64,000 bases of DNA from Kiritimatiellia bacterium (GCA_027493775.1 JAOSKE010000001.1:1008244-1072243); one strand, 5' to 3'; shown: positions 18,391-27,642, numbered from the stretch's first letter. Numbers and translations are program-made. The notes: generated by a model not told the origin, from the sequence alone.

Positions 18391-19265
18391 CTTCGTTTTC
18401 AAGGCCCCCACTTCCTGCCGGGCCTTGAAAGCGAAGCGGGAACACGACCGACGCCACGTCTTCGGGGCGGCGACCGCATCAGCGAGCGACAAGCAGGCAG
18501 CGTGCAAGCTCCGCTGGCGCGATGCCTGCCGCGAGCGTCGGGGCTGGCGCCCCGCGTGCGCAAGCAGGCGGGATGACAGCTATGGGGGTGGGGTGAATGA
18601 CGCGACGTGAAGGCGGCGCTTGCCGACGCCTTGACGTTGCGGCAGAGGGGAACCGGGTCCCGATCACGACGCCTTGCGGCGTGTATCGGGAGGGGGTTCC
18701 CCTGCTAAGGCCGATAGGCCGCGTTTCGGGCCGCGGAGGGATGCGGCGGCGCTGGCATCACCAAGGACGTTCGATGCACCAACCACGCAGCGCCAAGGGA
18801 ACAGAACGCTTTCTGTTCCAGCCCGTAGGGTTGCCGGAGTTCCAAAATGTGTGGCGACAGCCGGAGCCGGACATTTTGGAACGTAGGCAACGCGGGGGTG
18901 CGCCGGAAAGGGCAACGTGTGAGGGAGTCTTCGACCGAACGAACGCATAACGCGCGCCGTTATGCGACGCTGCCCGGTGGCGGGCCGGACGTAGTTCGGC
19001 CCGACATTCAGGCGCGGCCTCGCGCGGCTTGGCGCTGCGTCGTCGGCATCACCGACAACGTTCGACGCGTCCATGAGCCGCAGCTCGCAGCGGCCCGATA
19101 TCGAGCAGAAGCAGTGAGCGGCCACGTCTTCGGGGACGCTCTCTGCTGGAGCGAGTCCGCATCGGGGAGCCTGGCGCGAAAAATGCCGCCGCATTTTTCG
19201 TGTACAGGCTCGGGGTGGAAAGCGGAGCGGTTGGCGTCCCGCGTGCGCAAGCAGGCGGGATGACA
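18391..19265. repeat. Hairpin-rich repeated block, no convincing gene
   Basis: Nearly 900 bases packed with strong dyads: 18391-18436 (17-bp arms), 18645-18703 (nested arms, TTGC loop), 18798-18819 (9 bp), 18830-18891 (GTTGCC + TTCCAAAATGT arms), 18945-18965 (8 bp), 19177-19200 (10 bp, perfect) and 19238-19260 (GCAA loop). A 28-base segment recurs exactly at 18551-18578 and 19238-19265. GCCACGTCTTCGGGG recurs at 18453 and 19121, and a GGCATCACC...ACGTTCGA segment near 18752 and 19044. The same order of motifs in both halves indicates an imperfect duplicated module. Long frames through it are antisense artefacts of GC-rich DNA. Confidence 0.7.
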
Positions 19266-19286
19266 TACCGCGTAGTGCACCACCCG

Positions 19287-19350
19287 CCCCGGGGGGGGGG
19301 GGGGGGGGCGGGGGGCGGGGCCGCGGGGGGGGGGCGCCCCCCCCCCCCCC
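19287..19350. repeat. Extreme G/C homopolymer tract
   Basis: C4 then G18 (19291-19308), broken G runs, G10 (19325-19334), CG and C14 (19337-19350). The right half is itself an inverted repeat (G10/C14). It could form quadruplex or long hairpin structures, and is at least partly an assembly or basecalling artefact. It follows the open end of the lipoprotein gene on the minus strand. Confidence 0.85.
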
Positions 19351-19351
19351 G

Positions 19352-19776
19352 CGTCCTTTGTGGTTCCAAAAAAACCTTTGGATTGATCTGTCGAGAGGCG
19401 GGTAACGTCGGACCTGCCATGCACGAACGAACGAAATGTAGAAAGACGTGTAGACGTCCCTGTTCCATTCATAGCCGAAGCGAATGCAGAACCATTCACC
19501 GGACGAACCGCTTGAGTAAACCGATCCGACGGCCCTCATTCCAGCGTGTGAGTCAATGTTTGGGAGCGACAGAGCCACGCCGTTGCTAACGGAAAGAGGA
19601 ATGGATGAAGGGTAACGCCCGTGCTCATACCGATACTGCTCCAGTCCGGCGATGATGTCTGCATGTCGTTCCTGCTCGACAGCCATGACGTGTTCCAGAT
19701 CGGCACAACCCGATGCACAAACACAAAAGGCCGCCGCAAGGAGCAGTCGCAATGCAAAGCACTGTGGAGAGGTCAT
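19352..19776 (-). CDS. Lipoprotein, candidate immunity protein of Rhs module 2 (3' end unclear)
   Basis: Starts at MTSPQ (19776; an in-frame ATG at 19788 is also possible), 37 bases after the stop of Rhs module 2. It has a lipoprotein signal peptide (CFALRLLLAAAFCVCASGC, lipobox ASGC). The body of about 115 residues contains IIAGLEQYRYEHGRYPSSIP, the tail pattern of type II-pseudopilin-like or small periplasmic lipoproteins. The frame then runs into an A7 run (19368-19374) and the G/C tract, so the true C-terminus cannot be read. The position directly after a toxin tip suggests an immunity lipoprotein; the family is not recognised. Confidence 0.5.
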
Positions 19777-19813
19777 GCCGTATTGCATCTCCGCCTCATG
19801 GGCATGACCACGC

Positions 19814-22094
19814 TCAATGGTAAGGATCAAGATCAAGGGTGCCATCGTCGCGGTCGACAGCAGCCTTGCAGGCGTCGTAACAGTTTAGGCCAGCATCAGC
19901 AAAGCCATAGCCGACATTGTTGTTGAACTCGTCAGTAGCCCTGTCCTGGGGATCTTGGTAGACATCATGTGTCTCATGACAATCTGAAAGCTTGCGGGCT
20001 GCATCTTCGCCGTAGAGCTTCTTAAGAGCACACGATCCGAAACAATGCTTGAGCGCATTGACTTTTGTAAGCGCGTCTGCGGGATCGGGGTAATCGTTCC
20101 TTGCTACTTCATCAACCTGATCGGCTAGGTTTTTCAGGTTAATCGCACCGTCTAAACCAAGCACACCAACCATGCAACAGAACTCTTTGCCCTTTGTGAC
20201 GACGGAATCCCAGAGGTTTAGCCCGTACACGTCAATGAAGGTGACTGGATTGTTTTAAGACGAACAGATAGGGTGGAATCAACGCACTGCGTTTCAACTC
20301 TCGCTGTTGCCTTGCACTCTTGCCCCGCACGTACAAGCGATAGAATGCCTGATCCCCCAACGGATCCGGGCTCAACCACCGACCTGTCGGCGCGTCATAG
20401 TATCTGAAGCCGTAATAATAGATACCCGTTTCACTATCCCAATACTTCGAGCTAAATCGAAAGGGATTCGCCTCTGCCAGAACACCGGACTGGGCGATGG
20501 TATTGCCGAAGGGGTCGTATTCGTAGTGCGCGGCGAGGGCGCCGTTGTTGTTGAGGACGTCGGTGACATTTCCGTTGGCGTCACTGGCGTAATAGAGTGG
20601 ATCTGGGATGTTTCCCTGGCGGACTCGCGCGAGTAAGCCGCCGACACCGCCTGCGCCTTGCAGGGTTCCGGAGAGGTCGAGGCCCCAGACGTAGTAGTTC
20701 GGCTTGGACTCGTCGCTCCGCGTTTCACGGATCATGTTCCAGCCGTCGTATGTGAATGCTATGGTCACAACATTGCTCCATTCCATGCCGGTCCAGGTCT
20801 CGACCTCCTTCTCCACGCGCCGACCCATATAGTCATACGCGAAGCGCAACCGAACCAATCCCTGATTCGGCACCACCGGAAGCGCCGCGACCAACCGGTT
20901 CTCGGCATCCCAGACGTATCCCCATTTCCCGTCGTACGTCATATTCCCATCCGAATCATACACCGGTTGGATCGCGGCCGGCAAAATGTTTGTGTACTGG
21001 TTCAACTCGTTTGCGACATAGGTCGTGACGGAGGTATTGTTCGTATACACCGTGCGGTTGCCGATCGCGTCGTAGGAATAGCCGTAGCTGTTGGTTCCCA
21101 TCAGGGCCGCGATCAGCTCCGAGCGCAGGTTGTAGCCGAATTCGTTGGTGATCGCATCGGAGTCCACACGCGCCGTCCTGCGGCCGACCGCGTCGTAGCT
21201 ATAAGCAAAACGACTGATGGGATCGCCATCCCACACATGATCTACCGCGACCTTCACATCCCGATGGGGCTCATAACTGAATGTTGTCAACAGATTACCG
21301 CTGAGGATGGAGGCCAGAAGTTCGGAGTCCTCCAGATAGGAGTACAGATGCTCGGTGCGATGGTGAAAAACGCCAAGGACAGTGGAAGTGACTGCCGCGA
21401 AACGTCCGTAGGCGTCGTAACCATAGTTCACGTTGAACATTCCCAAGTCCACCATTTGCGGACGCCCGAGTTCATCATAGGTGCGGTTGATCTCCGCCGT
21501 TGCGTTGGTCTCCTGCACCAATTGCAAAGAGGCATCGTACGCAAACCCCCGCATCCCCGTTCCATCGGAAATGCCGACCTGCCGCCCCAACCGATCATAC
21601 GCGAACGAGACATCCGGCGTATCGTCTGAATAATGAATGTTGGTCAAGGCGCCGAAGAAATCATAGGAATAGCTCGTCGTGACACCCCGCGCCCAAGTGC
21701 GCGTGGCGAGTTGACCATTGGGAGTATAGCTATACGCTGTCCCCATACCGTCGGCGTACTGCTTATTGGTCAGGAGCCCGCTTGCAATATCGTACTGCCA
21801 CAGGGTGACATCCGGCATTCCGTTGGCGGCGCTGGCGTAATAGAGTGGATGCGGGACACCTTCCTGGCCTCCATCGAACGCCACCCACCATTCTGTTGTC
21901 CCTGTCACCTTCACAACCCGTCTCCCTATGAAATCGTAGGTGTTAAGTACCATAGATGAGCCGTAAAAAACATGCGTAATTGGCCCTTCTCCGGAGGAAC
22001 GCAAAGGTAGAATGGCTGGACTTGATTCCAATCGCTCCGCGTTCACCTCGCCACTATAGCTTAAACGCATCCTCACGCAGATCTGGCTCGCCAA
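19814..22094 (-). CDS. Rhs/YD-repeat protein with DUF6973-like C-terminal tip (module 2, one frameshift)
   Basis: About 755 residues when joined. Many YD repeats (e.g. SYSYDFFGALTNIHYSD, FAYDRLGRQVGISDG) build the Rhs cage wall. The core ends with FRFSSKYWDSETGIYYYGFRYYDAPTGRW... (split here by position) and PDPLGD. The frame breaks near 20253-20262; the continuation NNPVTFIDVYGLNLWDSV joins the tip. The tip has NALKHCFGSCALKKLYG, DCHETHD and DEFNNNVGYGFADAG, resembling the DUF6973 pattern (N-H...HE...D-NN-vG). No secretion N-terminus is present; the frame begins inside the preceding lipoprotein gene. So this is an Rhs module rather than a complete effector. Confidence 0.65.
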
Positions 22095-22590
22095 ACATAT
22101 CTACGAGGACACTTTCTGAAATAGGAAAAGAGAAGAAGCTCTTCCCCTCTACATTTCCGATCTCTGGCGTATAAGATTCGTCGCGCAATTTGATCAGGCT
22201 GGCCCGAAATGAAACGAGTTTCTCGTCTCGGAACACGAACGTAAAGCCAGACAGAAAAAAGTTCACAACACCATCTTCGCCATTCACTGCCTTGCGCTGC
22301 TCCGCCAGCGAGGAGATCGTTTGATAAACAAAATCGCTCGACTTCAGCACAACACCATCGCGCGCACGAATCGAGAATGCCTGCTCCTCATTTAGAGGAT
22401 ACTCCAGCGTCCCGATTTCCAATGAGTAATACCGTGTGGCACCAGATCGATCAATTGATCCTTTGGCGGTAATATTTCCGCTCTTAAACACCCTATAATT
22501 CGGAGAATGCATACAACTAGTAAAGGTGGAGGCGATAATGCAAACCAGGCATATTATACCAATAAGTGAGCATGGACGGGTACCGATCAT
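22054..22590 (-). CDS. Lipoprotein, candidate immunity protein of Rhs module 3
   Basis: A 178-residue lipoprotein. Its ATG (22588-22590) overlaps the stop codon of the Rhs tip as TAATG, a classic sign of translational coupling. Signal peptide: CSLIGIICLVCIIASTFTSC with lipobox Thr-Ser-Cys. The mature part shows a repeated beta pattern (YYSLEIGTLEYPLNEEQAF, SGFTFVFRDEKLVSFRAS) and ends LVDMFGEPDLREDAFKL. Family not recognised. A periplasmic anchored protein tightly coupled to a toxin tip is best explained as its immunity protein. A longer frame starting at 22701 is possible but would overlap the tip. Confidence 0.6.
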   Translation of the reverse strand: MIGTRPCSLIGIICLVCIIASTFTSCMHSPNYRVFKSGNITAKGSIDRSGATRYYSLEIGTLEYPLNEEQAFSIRARDGVVLKSSDFVYQTISSLAEQRKAVNGEDGVVNFFLSGFTFVFRDEKLVSFRASLIKLRDESYTPEIGNVEGKSFFSFPISESVLVDMFGEPDLREDAFKL

Positions 22591-23408
22591 TATCTTGAAC
22601 GGCGGTTTCCCCATCCATGACAGTTGCGGCTTGGAGAAAACATGAAGTAAGAGTCCTCCGTCGGCCCCTCCTGACACATTCTCGACTTTTCGGCCGGGCA
22701 CACTTTGCGCTCTTTGCAGTCTGAAAAATCGCTATACGGTTCTTCCTCAATACAACCGGGACCTCTAAACCCTCCCTCTATACCTTTGTCCCCGGGCTGT
22801 TTCCCGAACTTCTGATCCGTGCCGGGATTTGCAGTCGGGTCTTCGCATACAATAAACGTGTGTGATAACGGCCCTATCTTGGGAATCCAGCTATCAGGCC
22901 CACCCAATTTCCTTCTGCAAATCCATATTGGTTCTTTATCTACAGGTGTGTCGTTTTCGCAGCACTGTTGCCTGTCATCAAACCGCTGCCCCCCGCAACA
23001 TCCCTCATGACGGCCCCAATACTCTTGTCCCAAGGAATCGATGAGATTAATCGGATCATTGAATACGAACCCATAAAGATTTTCTCCCCCCTCTTCCCCA
23101 ATCGGATCCCTGTTGATCCACCTTCCCATTCCCGGCGAGTAGAATCTATAGCCGTAATAATACACCCCCACCCCCGCATCCCAATACTTCGAGCTAAATC
23201 GAAAGGGATTCGTCTCTGCCAGATCACCCGATTGGGCAATGGTGTTGCCGTAGGGGTCGTATTCATAGCGGGCGGCGAGGATGCCGTTGTTGTTCAGAAG
23301 ATCGGTGACGTTTCCGTTGGCATCGCCAGCGTAATAGAGTGGATGTGGGATGTTTTCTTGGCCTCCATCGAACGCCACCCACCATTGTGTTGTCCCTATC
23401 GCCTTCAC
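22590..23408 (-). CDS. Rhs tip with Cys-rich, possibly papain-like C-terminal domain (module 3, 5'-truncated)
   Basis: A 272-residue Rhs fragment. It opens in the shared block GTTQWWVAFDGGQE, goes through the core end (RFSSKYWDAGVGVYYYGYRF; INRDPIGEEGG) and joins a tip of about 150 residues. The tip is Cys-rich, with HTFIVCEDP about 70 residues before the end and SRNCHGWG at the end. A His followed later by an Asn-Cys is the order seen in circularly permuted papain-like (NlpC/P60, LRAT-like) domains, so a peptidase, amidase or acyltransferase toxin is possible; this is inference. The frame is closed 5' by a stop near 23432, only about 50 bases from lplA. Confidence 0.6.
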   Translation of the reverse strand: MKAIGTTQWWVAFDGGQENIPHPLYYAGDANGNVTDLLNNNGILAARYEYDPYGNTIAQSGDLAETNPFRFSSKYWDAGVGVYYYGYRFYSPGMGRWINRDPIGEEGGENLYGFVFNDPINLIDSLGQEYWGRHEGCCGGQRFDDRQQCCENDTPVDKEPIWICRRKLGGPDSWIPKIGPLSHTFIVCEDPTANPGTDQKFGKQPGDKGIEGGFRGPGCIEEEPYSDFSDCKERKVCPAEKSRMCQEGPTEDSYFMFSPSRNCHGWGNRRSR

Positions 23409-23481
23409 AACTCGTCTCCCTGTTCAAGTGTGGTTGTTAAATAGCACAAGCACCCTATTCAGGGCAACTGATTCAGGGGGA

Positions 23482-24396
23482 TCAGAAGTCGTAGTTTCGT
23501 AAATAGGCTGCGGTTTCGCTGTCGGAAATGTGGGTGGCGAGGTGGGTGGGGTCGAAGGGACAGCCGAGTATTTGGGGGTCTGGTTCAATCCGATCGCGAC
23601 ACCATTCATTGATGGCTTCGACGACATGCCCTTTTTCAACCTTAAGCGATAGGGTGTTTGTGGCGGATTCGATCTTCCACTGAAAGGTCGGGGTGTAACC
23701 AAAACACCATTCCCAACTGGCATGGCGTTGAAGTAAGGCGTCGAATTTCGGGTCGGTGGGACGCTCGATCGGGTCGCGCGTCGTGGTCCCAGCGAGGTGC
23801 TTTGCAAGAGCGGTCGCGATTTGATCGATCGTGAGTGTCGGCACAAAGTCGGTGATATTCGCAACCGAGGCGGGGCGCGAGGCGATAGCGCGCGTGGCAA
23901 TTTCAGGGAGCGCGGGCTTCATCGAGGCGCGAAGCTGCGCTAAATCCGCATCGATCAGTACCGTGCCGTGATGCATCGCAGCTTGGCCACGAAAACAAAA
24001 GGCGGTGCCGGATACCTTTTTATCGCCGATAAAGAGACTGTTCCCGTCCTGTAATGCCACATCCGCCCCAAGCGAACGCAACGCCGCAATGGTCTGCTCA
24101 AAAACCGCGTCTTTCTTGTAGTCGGCGCGTGGGACAATCAAGGAGAAATTCAAATTTCCCGGATCGTGAAAAACCGTGCCTCCGCCGGAAATTCGACGCG
24201 CCACAGGAACACCCGTGCGGCGTGCCCAGCCGGTGGCCGCTTCGCGCCAAGGATTCTGATTTTTGCCGACTACGAGCGCGGGGCCATCCACATAAAAAAG
24301 AAGGAGTGGGCCTTGACGATTGAACTCGTCCACGCACCACTCCTCCAACGCAAGGTTGTAGTAAATCGAGGTCGAGGCTGACCAACAAACACGCAC
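23482..24396 (-). CDS. lplA: Lipoate--protein ligase A
   Basis: A 304-residue enzyme that attaches free lipoate to the E2 subunits of 2-oxoacid dehydrogenases and to GcvH using ATP. Family motifs: VVGKNQNPWREA, RRISGGGTVFHDPGNLNFS (lipoyl-AMP loop) and the catalytic-Lys region IGDKKVSGTA. An accessory domain begins around WEWCFGYTPTF and completes the normal length. It lies 42 bases downstream of acs on the same strand. Confidence 0.9.
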   Translation of the reverse strand: MRVCWSASTSIYYNLALEEWCVDEFNRQGPLLLFYVDGPALVVGKNQNPWREAATGWARRTGVPVARRISGGGTVFHDPGNLNFSLIVPRADYKKDAVFEQTIAALRSLGADVALQDGNSLFIGDKKVSGTAFCFRGQAAMHHGTVLIDADLAQLRASMKPALPEIATRAIASRPASVANITDFVPTLTIDQIATALAKHLAGTTTRDPIERPTDPKFDALLQRHASWEWCFGYTPTFQWKIESATNTLSLKVEKGHVVEAINEWCRDRIEPDPQILGCPFDPTHLATHISDSETAAYLRNYDF

Positions 24397-24438
24397 GTGT
24401 AGCTGCTCCTCAACCTCTCAAGCGATTACAGGCGACCT

Positions 24439-26419
24439 TCAACTAAGGCTTCGACAACACTCCGGATCCGCCAAGGTGCTGGTATCGCCAACTTGGTCAA
24501 TCTGGCCTTCGGCAATTTTACGCAAGATGCGGCGCATAATTTTGCCCGAGCGCGTCTTGGGTAGTGCATCCGTAAAGTGAATTTTATCCGGCGTTGCAAT
24601 CGGCCCGATCTGCGTACGTACGACCTGAATCAGCGCGTTCCGCAGCTCGTCTGTCGGAGCGACGCCTTTCTTCAAACTGACGTAGCAGTAGGTCCCCTGC
24701 CCCTTAACCTCGTGTGGATAGCCAACGACAGCGGCTTCTGCGACATCGGGGTGCGAGACGAAGGCACTCTCCAATTCTGCTGTCGCGATTCTGTGGCCCG
24801 AAACATTGATCACGTCGTCCATACGGCCTAACAACCAGTAGTACCCATCCGCGTCGCGGCGGCAGCCGTCACTGGAGAAGTAATAGCCCGGAACACGCGA
24901 AAAGTAGGTCTGTTTGATTAACTGATTCGACGGATCGCCATATACCCCACGCAACATACCGGGCCATGAGTGCTTCATAAACAGCCCACCCCCTTCATCG
25001 ACACCAGCCTCTTCGCCATCGGTCTTTAGAATTAGCGGCTGCACGCCAAAGAAGGGGAGCCCCGCGGAACCCGGCTTTGTCGCCATCGCGCCCGGCAGCG
25101 TTGTAATCATAATGCCGCCGGTCTCCGTCTGCCACCAGGTGTCCACGATCGGACACTTCTCTTTCCCAATTACACGGTGATACCAGATCCACGCCTCCGG
25201 GTTGATCGGTTCTCCGACCGAACCGAGCAGGCGCAGGCTGGAGAGGTCGTGTCGATCCGGCCACTCCTCGCCCAGACGCATCAACGCGCGGATCGCCGTG
25301 GGCGCGGTATAAAAGATTGTGACCTTTAATTCTTCAATGATCTTCCAAAAGCGATCCGCTTCCGGCCAGGTCGGAACCCCTTCAAACATCACACAGGTGG
25401 CGCCGACAGATAGCGGGCCGTACACGAGGTACGAGTGACCGGTCACCCACCCAATGTCTGCGGTACACCAGAAAATATCCTCTTCGCGATAATCGAAGAT
25501 GTATTTGAACGTCAGGTAATTGAAGAGCAGATAGCCACCGGTGGTATGCAGAACCCCCTTCGGCTTTCCCGTGCTGCCGCTCGTGTACAGAATGTAAAGC
25601 GGGTCTTCCGCATTCAGTGGGAGTGCGGGGCAGTCATCGGATATATCCGACGCCGCAACTTCCTCGTTCCATGAAAAATCGCGACCAGCCTTCATCGGCA
25701 CATCCGTGTTGCCACGGTTAAATACCAGCACCTTTTTGAACCGTCGGACATTCCGCAATGGCTGTATCCACCTTCTGCTTCAACTCGACCACCTTGCCCG
25801 CGTGGAAACCCACATCGCACGTCAGTACCATCTCCGCATGTCCGTCTTGAATACGACTTTTCAGAGAGTCCGGGCTGAATGCAGAAAACACGACCGAGTG
25901 CAACGCGCCCAACCGTGCGCAGGCGAGTAACGCGATGGGCAGTTCAGGGATCATCGGCATAAAGATCGTGATGACCGAGCCCTTCTTGACGCCGTGCTTC
26001 TTTAGGACATTCGCAAAACGCGCGACTTCACGGCGCAACTCGCGATACGTCAGTGTGCGTTTTTCTTCTTGCTTCTCCCCCTGCCAAATCAACGCTTTCT
26101 TATCTGCGCGTCCGTTTTCAACGTGGCGATCGAGGCAGTTGTAGCTGGCGTTTAGCTGGCCATCGGCAAAGTACTTCGCGTACGGTTCCGCTCTCTCGCC
26201 AACGCCCTTGAAATCCTCCTCGCCGCCCTTGGTGGGCGCTTTGAACCAGTGCAGATTTTCCAGCGCCATCCGCAGCCAGAACGCATTTGGTTGTTCAACT
26301 GACTCGCGATAGAGGCGCTGGTATTCTTCGATCGAAGAAATATGAGATCTTTTTGAGAACTCCGGCGACGGCGGGAACAAGCGCTGCTCTTTGAGGTACG
26401 AATCAATCTCCTGCTTCAT
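24439..26419 (-). CDS. acs: Acetyl-CoA synthetase (one frameshift)
   Basis: AMP-forming acetate--CoA ligase, about 660 residues. The N-terminal part (starting [14 protein letters not shown] at 26419) has the family linker [15 protein letters not shown]. The frame shifts near 25735-25745. The remainder has the P-loop [19 protein letters not shown], the adenylation motif [10 protein letters not shown] whose paired Trp defines the small acetate pocket, [17 protein letters not shown], and the acetylatable Lys in [13 protein letters not shown] strong paired palindrome lies 147-193 bases upstream of the start. Activity would assimilate acetate in the cytosol. Confidence 0.92.
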
Positions 26420-26565
26420 GGCAATCCTCCTGAATTCCGAAAAGTATGCGCCGGATCAGCAGAAATGAAAAGCCTGCAGGCCATTACTTTTTACGTCTCA
26501 AATCAATGACGAAGGGGTGTAGCCGGAGTGACCAAGGGGATGTTTTGGCTGCAAAATCGCAACAC

Positions 26566-26612
26566 TTCCAACCCTTGGAAGTCATTGCGGTTTCGACTTC
26601 CAAGGGTTGGAA
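26566..26612. promoter_or_regulatory. Paired palindrome TTCCAA-N3-TTGGAA, 32-bp spacing
   Basis: TTCCAACCCTTGGAA (26566-26580) and TTCCAAGGGTTGGAA (26598-26612). The larger arms 26564-26583 and 26595-26614 are perfect 20-bp inverted repeats around an 11-base loop. The start-to-start distance is 32 bp, about three helical turns. It lies between rsfS and acs on the minus strand. It could be a two-site operator or a transcribed hairpin. An analogous pair with the same spacing is at 59322-59368. Confidence 0.65.
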
Positions 26613-26637
26613 GTTTTCAACCGTTGGCCGATTTCGC

Positions 26638-26973
26638 CTATTCGATGACCTTCGCGTCGTTCCAGAGGCGCTCGATTTGGTAATATCCGCGCAGGTCTTC
26701 GGTGAAGATGTGGACGACAAAATCGAGGTAGTCAGCGACTATCCAGCCGCTTCCCGGCTCACCGGCGCGACGGAAGCATTTAATGCCGTGTGCGCCCAGC
26801 GCCTTTTCGACCTCATTGGTCAGCGCCTTGAGATGTGGCGCGCTGTTGCCTGTTGCAATGAGATAATAATCGGTCACCGTGGAAAGTCCGGTGACGTCGA
26901 GCAGAACAACCTGCTCTCCTTTTTTAGCCAGCAGCGCTTCACGCGCGAGGCGGACTTGCTTAAGCGTGTCTAT
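26638..26973 (-). CDS. rsfS: Ribosomal silencing factor RsfS
   Basis: RsfS/Iojap-family protein of about 111 residues that binds L14 of the 50S subunit and blocks subunit joining in starvation. Motifs: VVLLDVTGLSTVTDYYLIATG, HLKALTNEVEKAL and GSGWIVADYLDFVVHIF. No ATG, GTG or TTG gives a normal length without deep overlap with nadD. After GGAG the first plausible start is ATA at 26973, overlapping the nadD TAG as ATAG. An alternative is a misread ATG. It follows nadD directly, the common arrangement. Confidence 0.85.
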   Translation of the reverse strand: MDTLKQVRLAREALLAKKGEQVVLLDVTGLSTVTDYYLIATGNSAPHLKALTNEVEKALGAHGIKCFRRAGEPGSGWIVADYLDFVVHIFTEDLRGYYQIERLWNDAKVIE

Positions 26974-27596
26974 CGGGATGTCTCCTGCTTCGAATAAACT
27001 TGATGCGTGGTAATATAGCGCTCCACCGCCAGCGGCACAAGATAGCGAATGCTGCGTCCGCGCACACATCGGCTGCGAATATCGGTCGAGGAAATTTCAA
27101 CGCGATGACCGCGTACGATATTCGCGCTCAAGCGCTCCGGCCACGGGTCGGGCAGGCGCAATGTCTCCGAGTTGATCTTATCCAATGGAACGCCCGGACG
27201 ACCGACGGTGACGATTTCAGCAAGCTGCAAAATAGTCTGAATCTCCCGCCAAGTGTGCAATTCGAGCAACGAATCGCCGCCGATCAAGAAATACAGCGCG
27301 GCATCCGCATAACGCTCACGAAAGCGGCGGAGCGTATCCACGGTATAGGACACGCCGCCCCGGTCAATTTCATCGCTGGACACTTCGAAACGCGGATCAT
27401 CCATGACCGCGAGGCGCAGCATCTCCAACCGATCCGACACGGGAGCCAACGGTTCCGCCTTATGCGGAGGTTGGGCGGCGGGCAGAAAAATAATCCGATG
27501 CAACCCCATGTGCTCCAGCGCATCCTGGGCTACAACGAGATGACCCAGATGCACCGGATTAAACGAGCCGCCAAAGATTCCTATACGTTCCGCCAT
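26970..27596 (-). CDS. nadD: Nicotinate-nucleotide adenylyltransferase
   Basis: A 208-residue enzyme forming nicotinate adenine dinucleotide from NaMN and ATP in NAD synthesis. The class I nucleotidyltransferase signature is clear: GIFGGSFNPVHLGHL (GxFxPxHxGH) and the C-terminal EISSTDIRSRC (ISxTxxR). PHKAEPLAPVSDRLEML is the usual middle block. It sits between rng and rsfS on the minus strand, with overlapping ends to rsfS. Confidence 0.93.
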   Translation of the reverse strand: MAERIGIFGGSFNPVHLGHLVVAQDALEHMGLHRIIFLPAAQPPHKAEPLAPVSDRLEMLRLAVMDDPRFEVSSDEIDRGGVSYTVDTLRRFRERYADAALYFLIGGDSLLELHTWREIQTILQLAEIVTVGRPGVPLDKINSETLRLPDPWPERLSANIVRGHRVEISSTDIRSRCVRGRSIRYLVPLAVERYITTHQVYSKQETSR

Positions 27597-27642
27597 CCTG
27601 TTTCCACCGTACCAACTATTTCGCCGAGCCGCGACTCCTTGT

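Noticed and set aside
18945..18965. GCATAACG...CGTTATGC as an integron attC site
   Set aside because: Arms are only 5 bases apart, far shorter than attC, and there is no integron integrase; the present recombinase lacks its features.
18664..19845. A 393-residue minus-strand frame through the hairpin block, fused to the lipoprotein
   Set aside because: Only the first 130 residues resemble a protein. The rest is Arg/Pro/Ala-rich, passes through the G/C tract and hairpins and has no family pattern.
20658..21629. A 323-residue plus-strand frame
   Set aside because: It lies antisense to the YD repeats of an Rhs gene; repeated composition makes the opposite strand open by chance.
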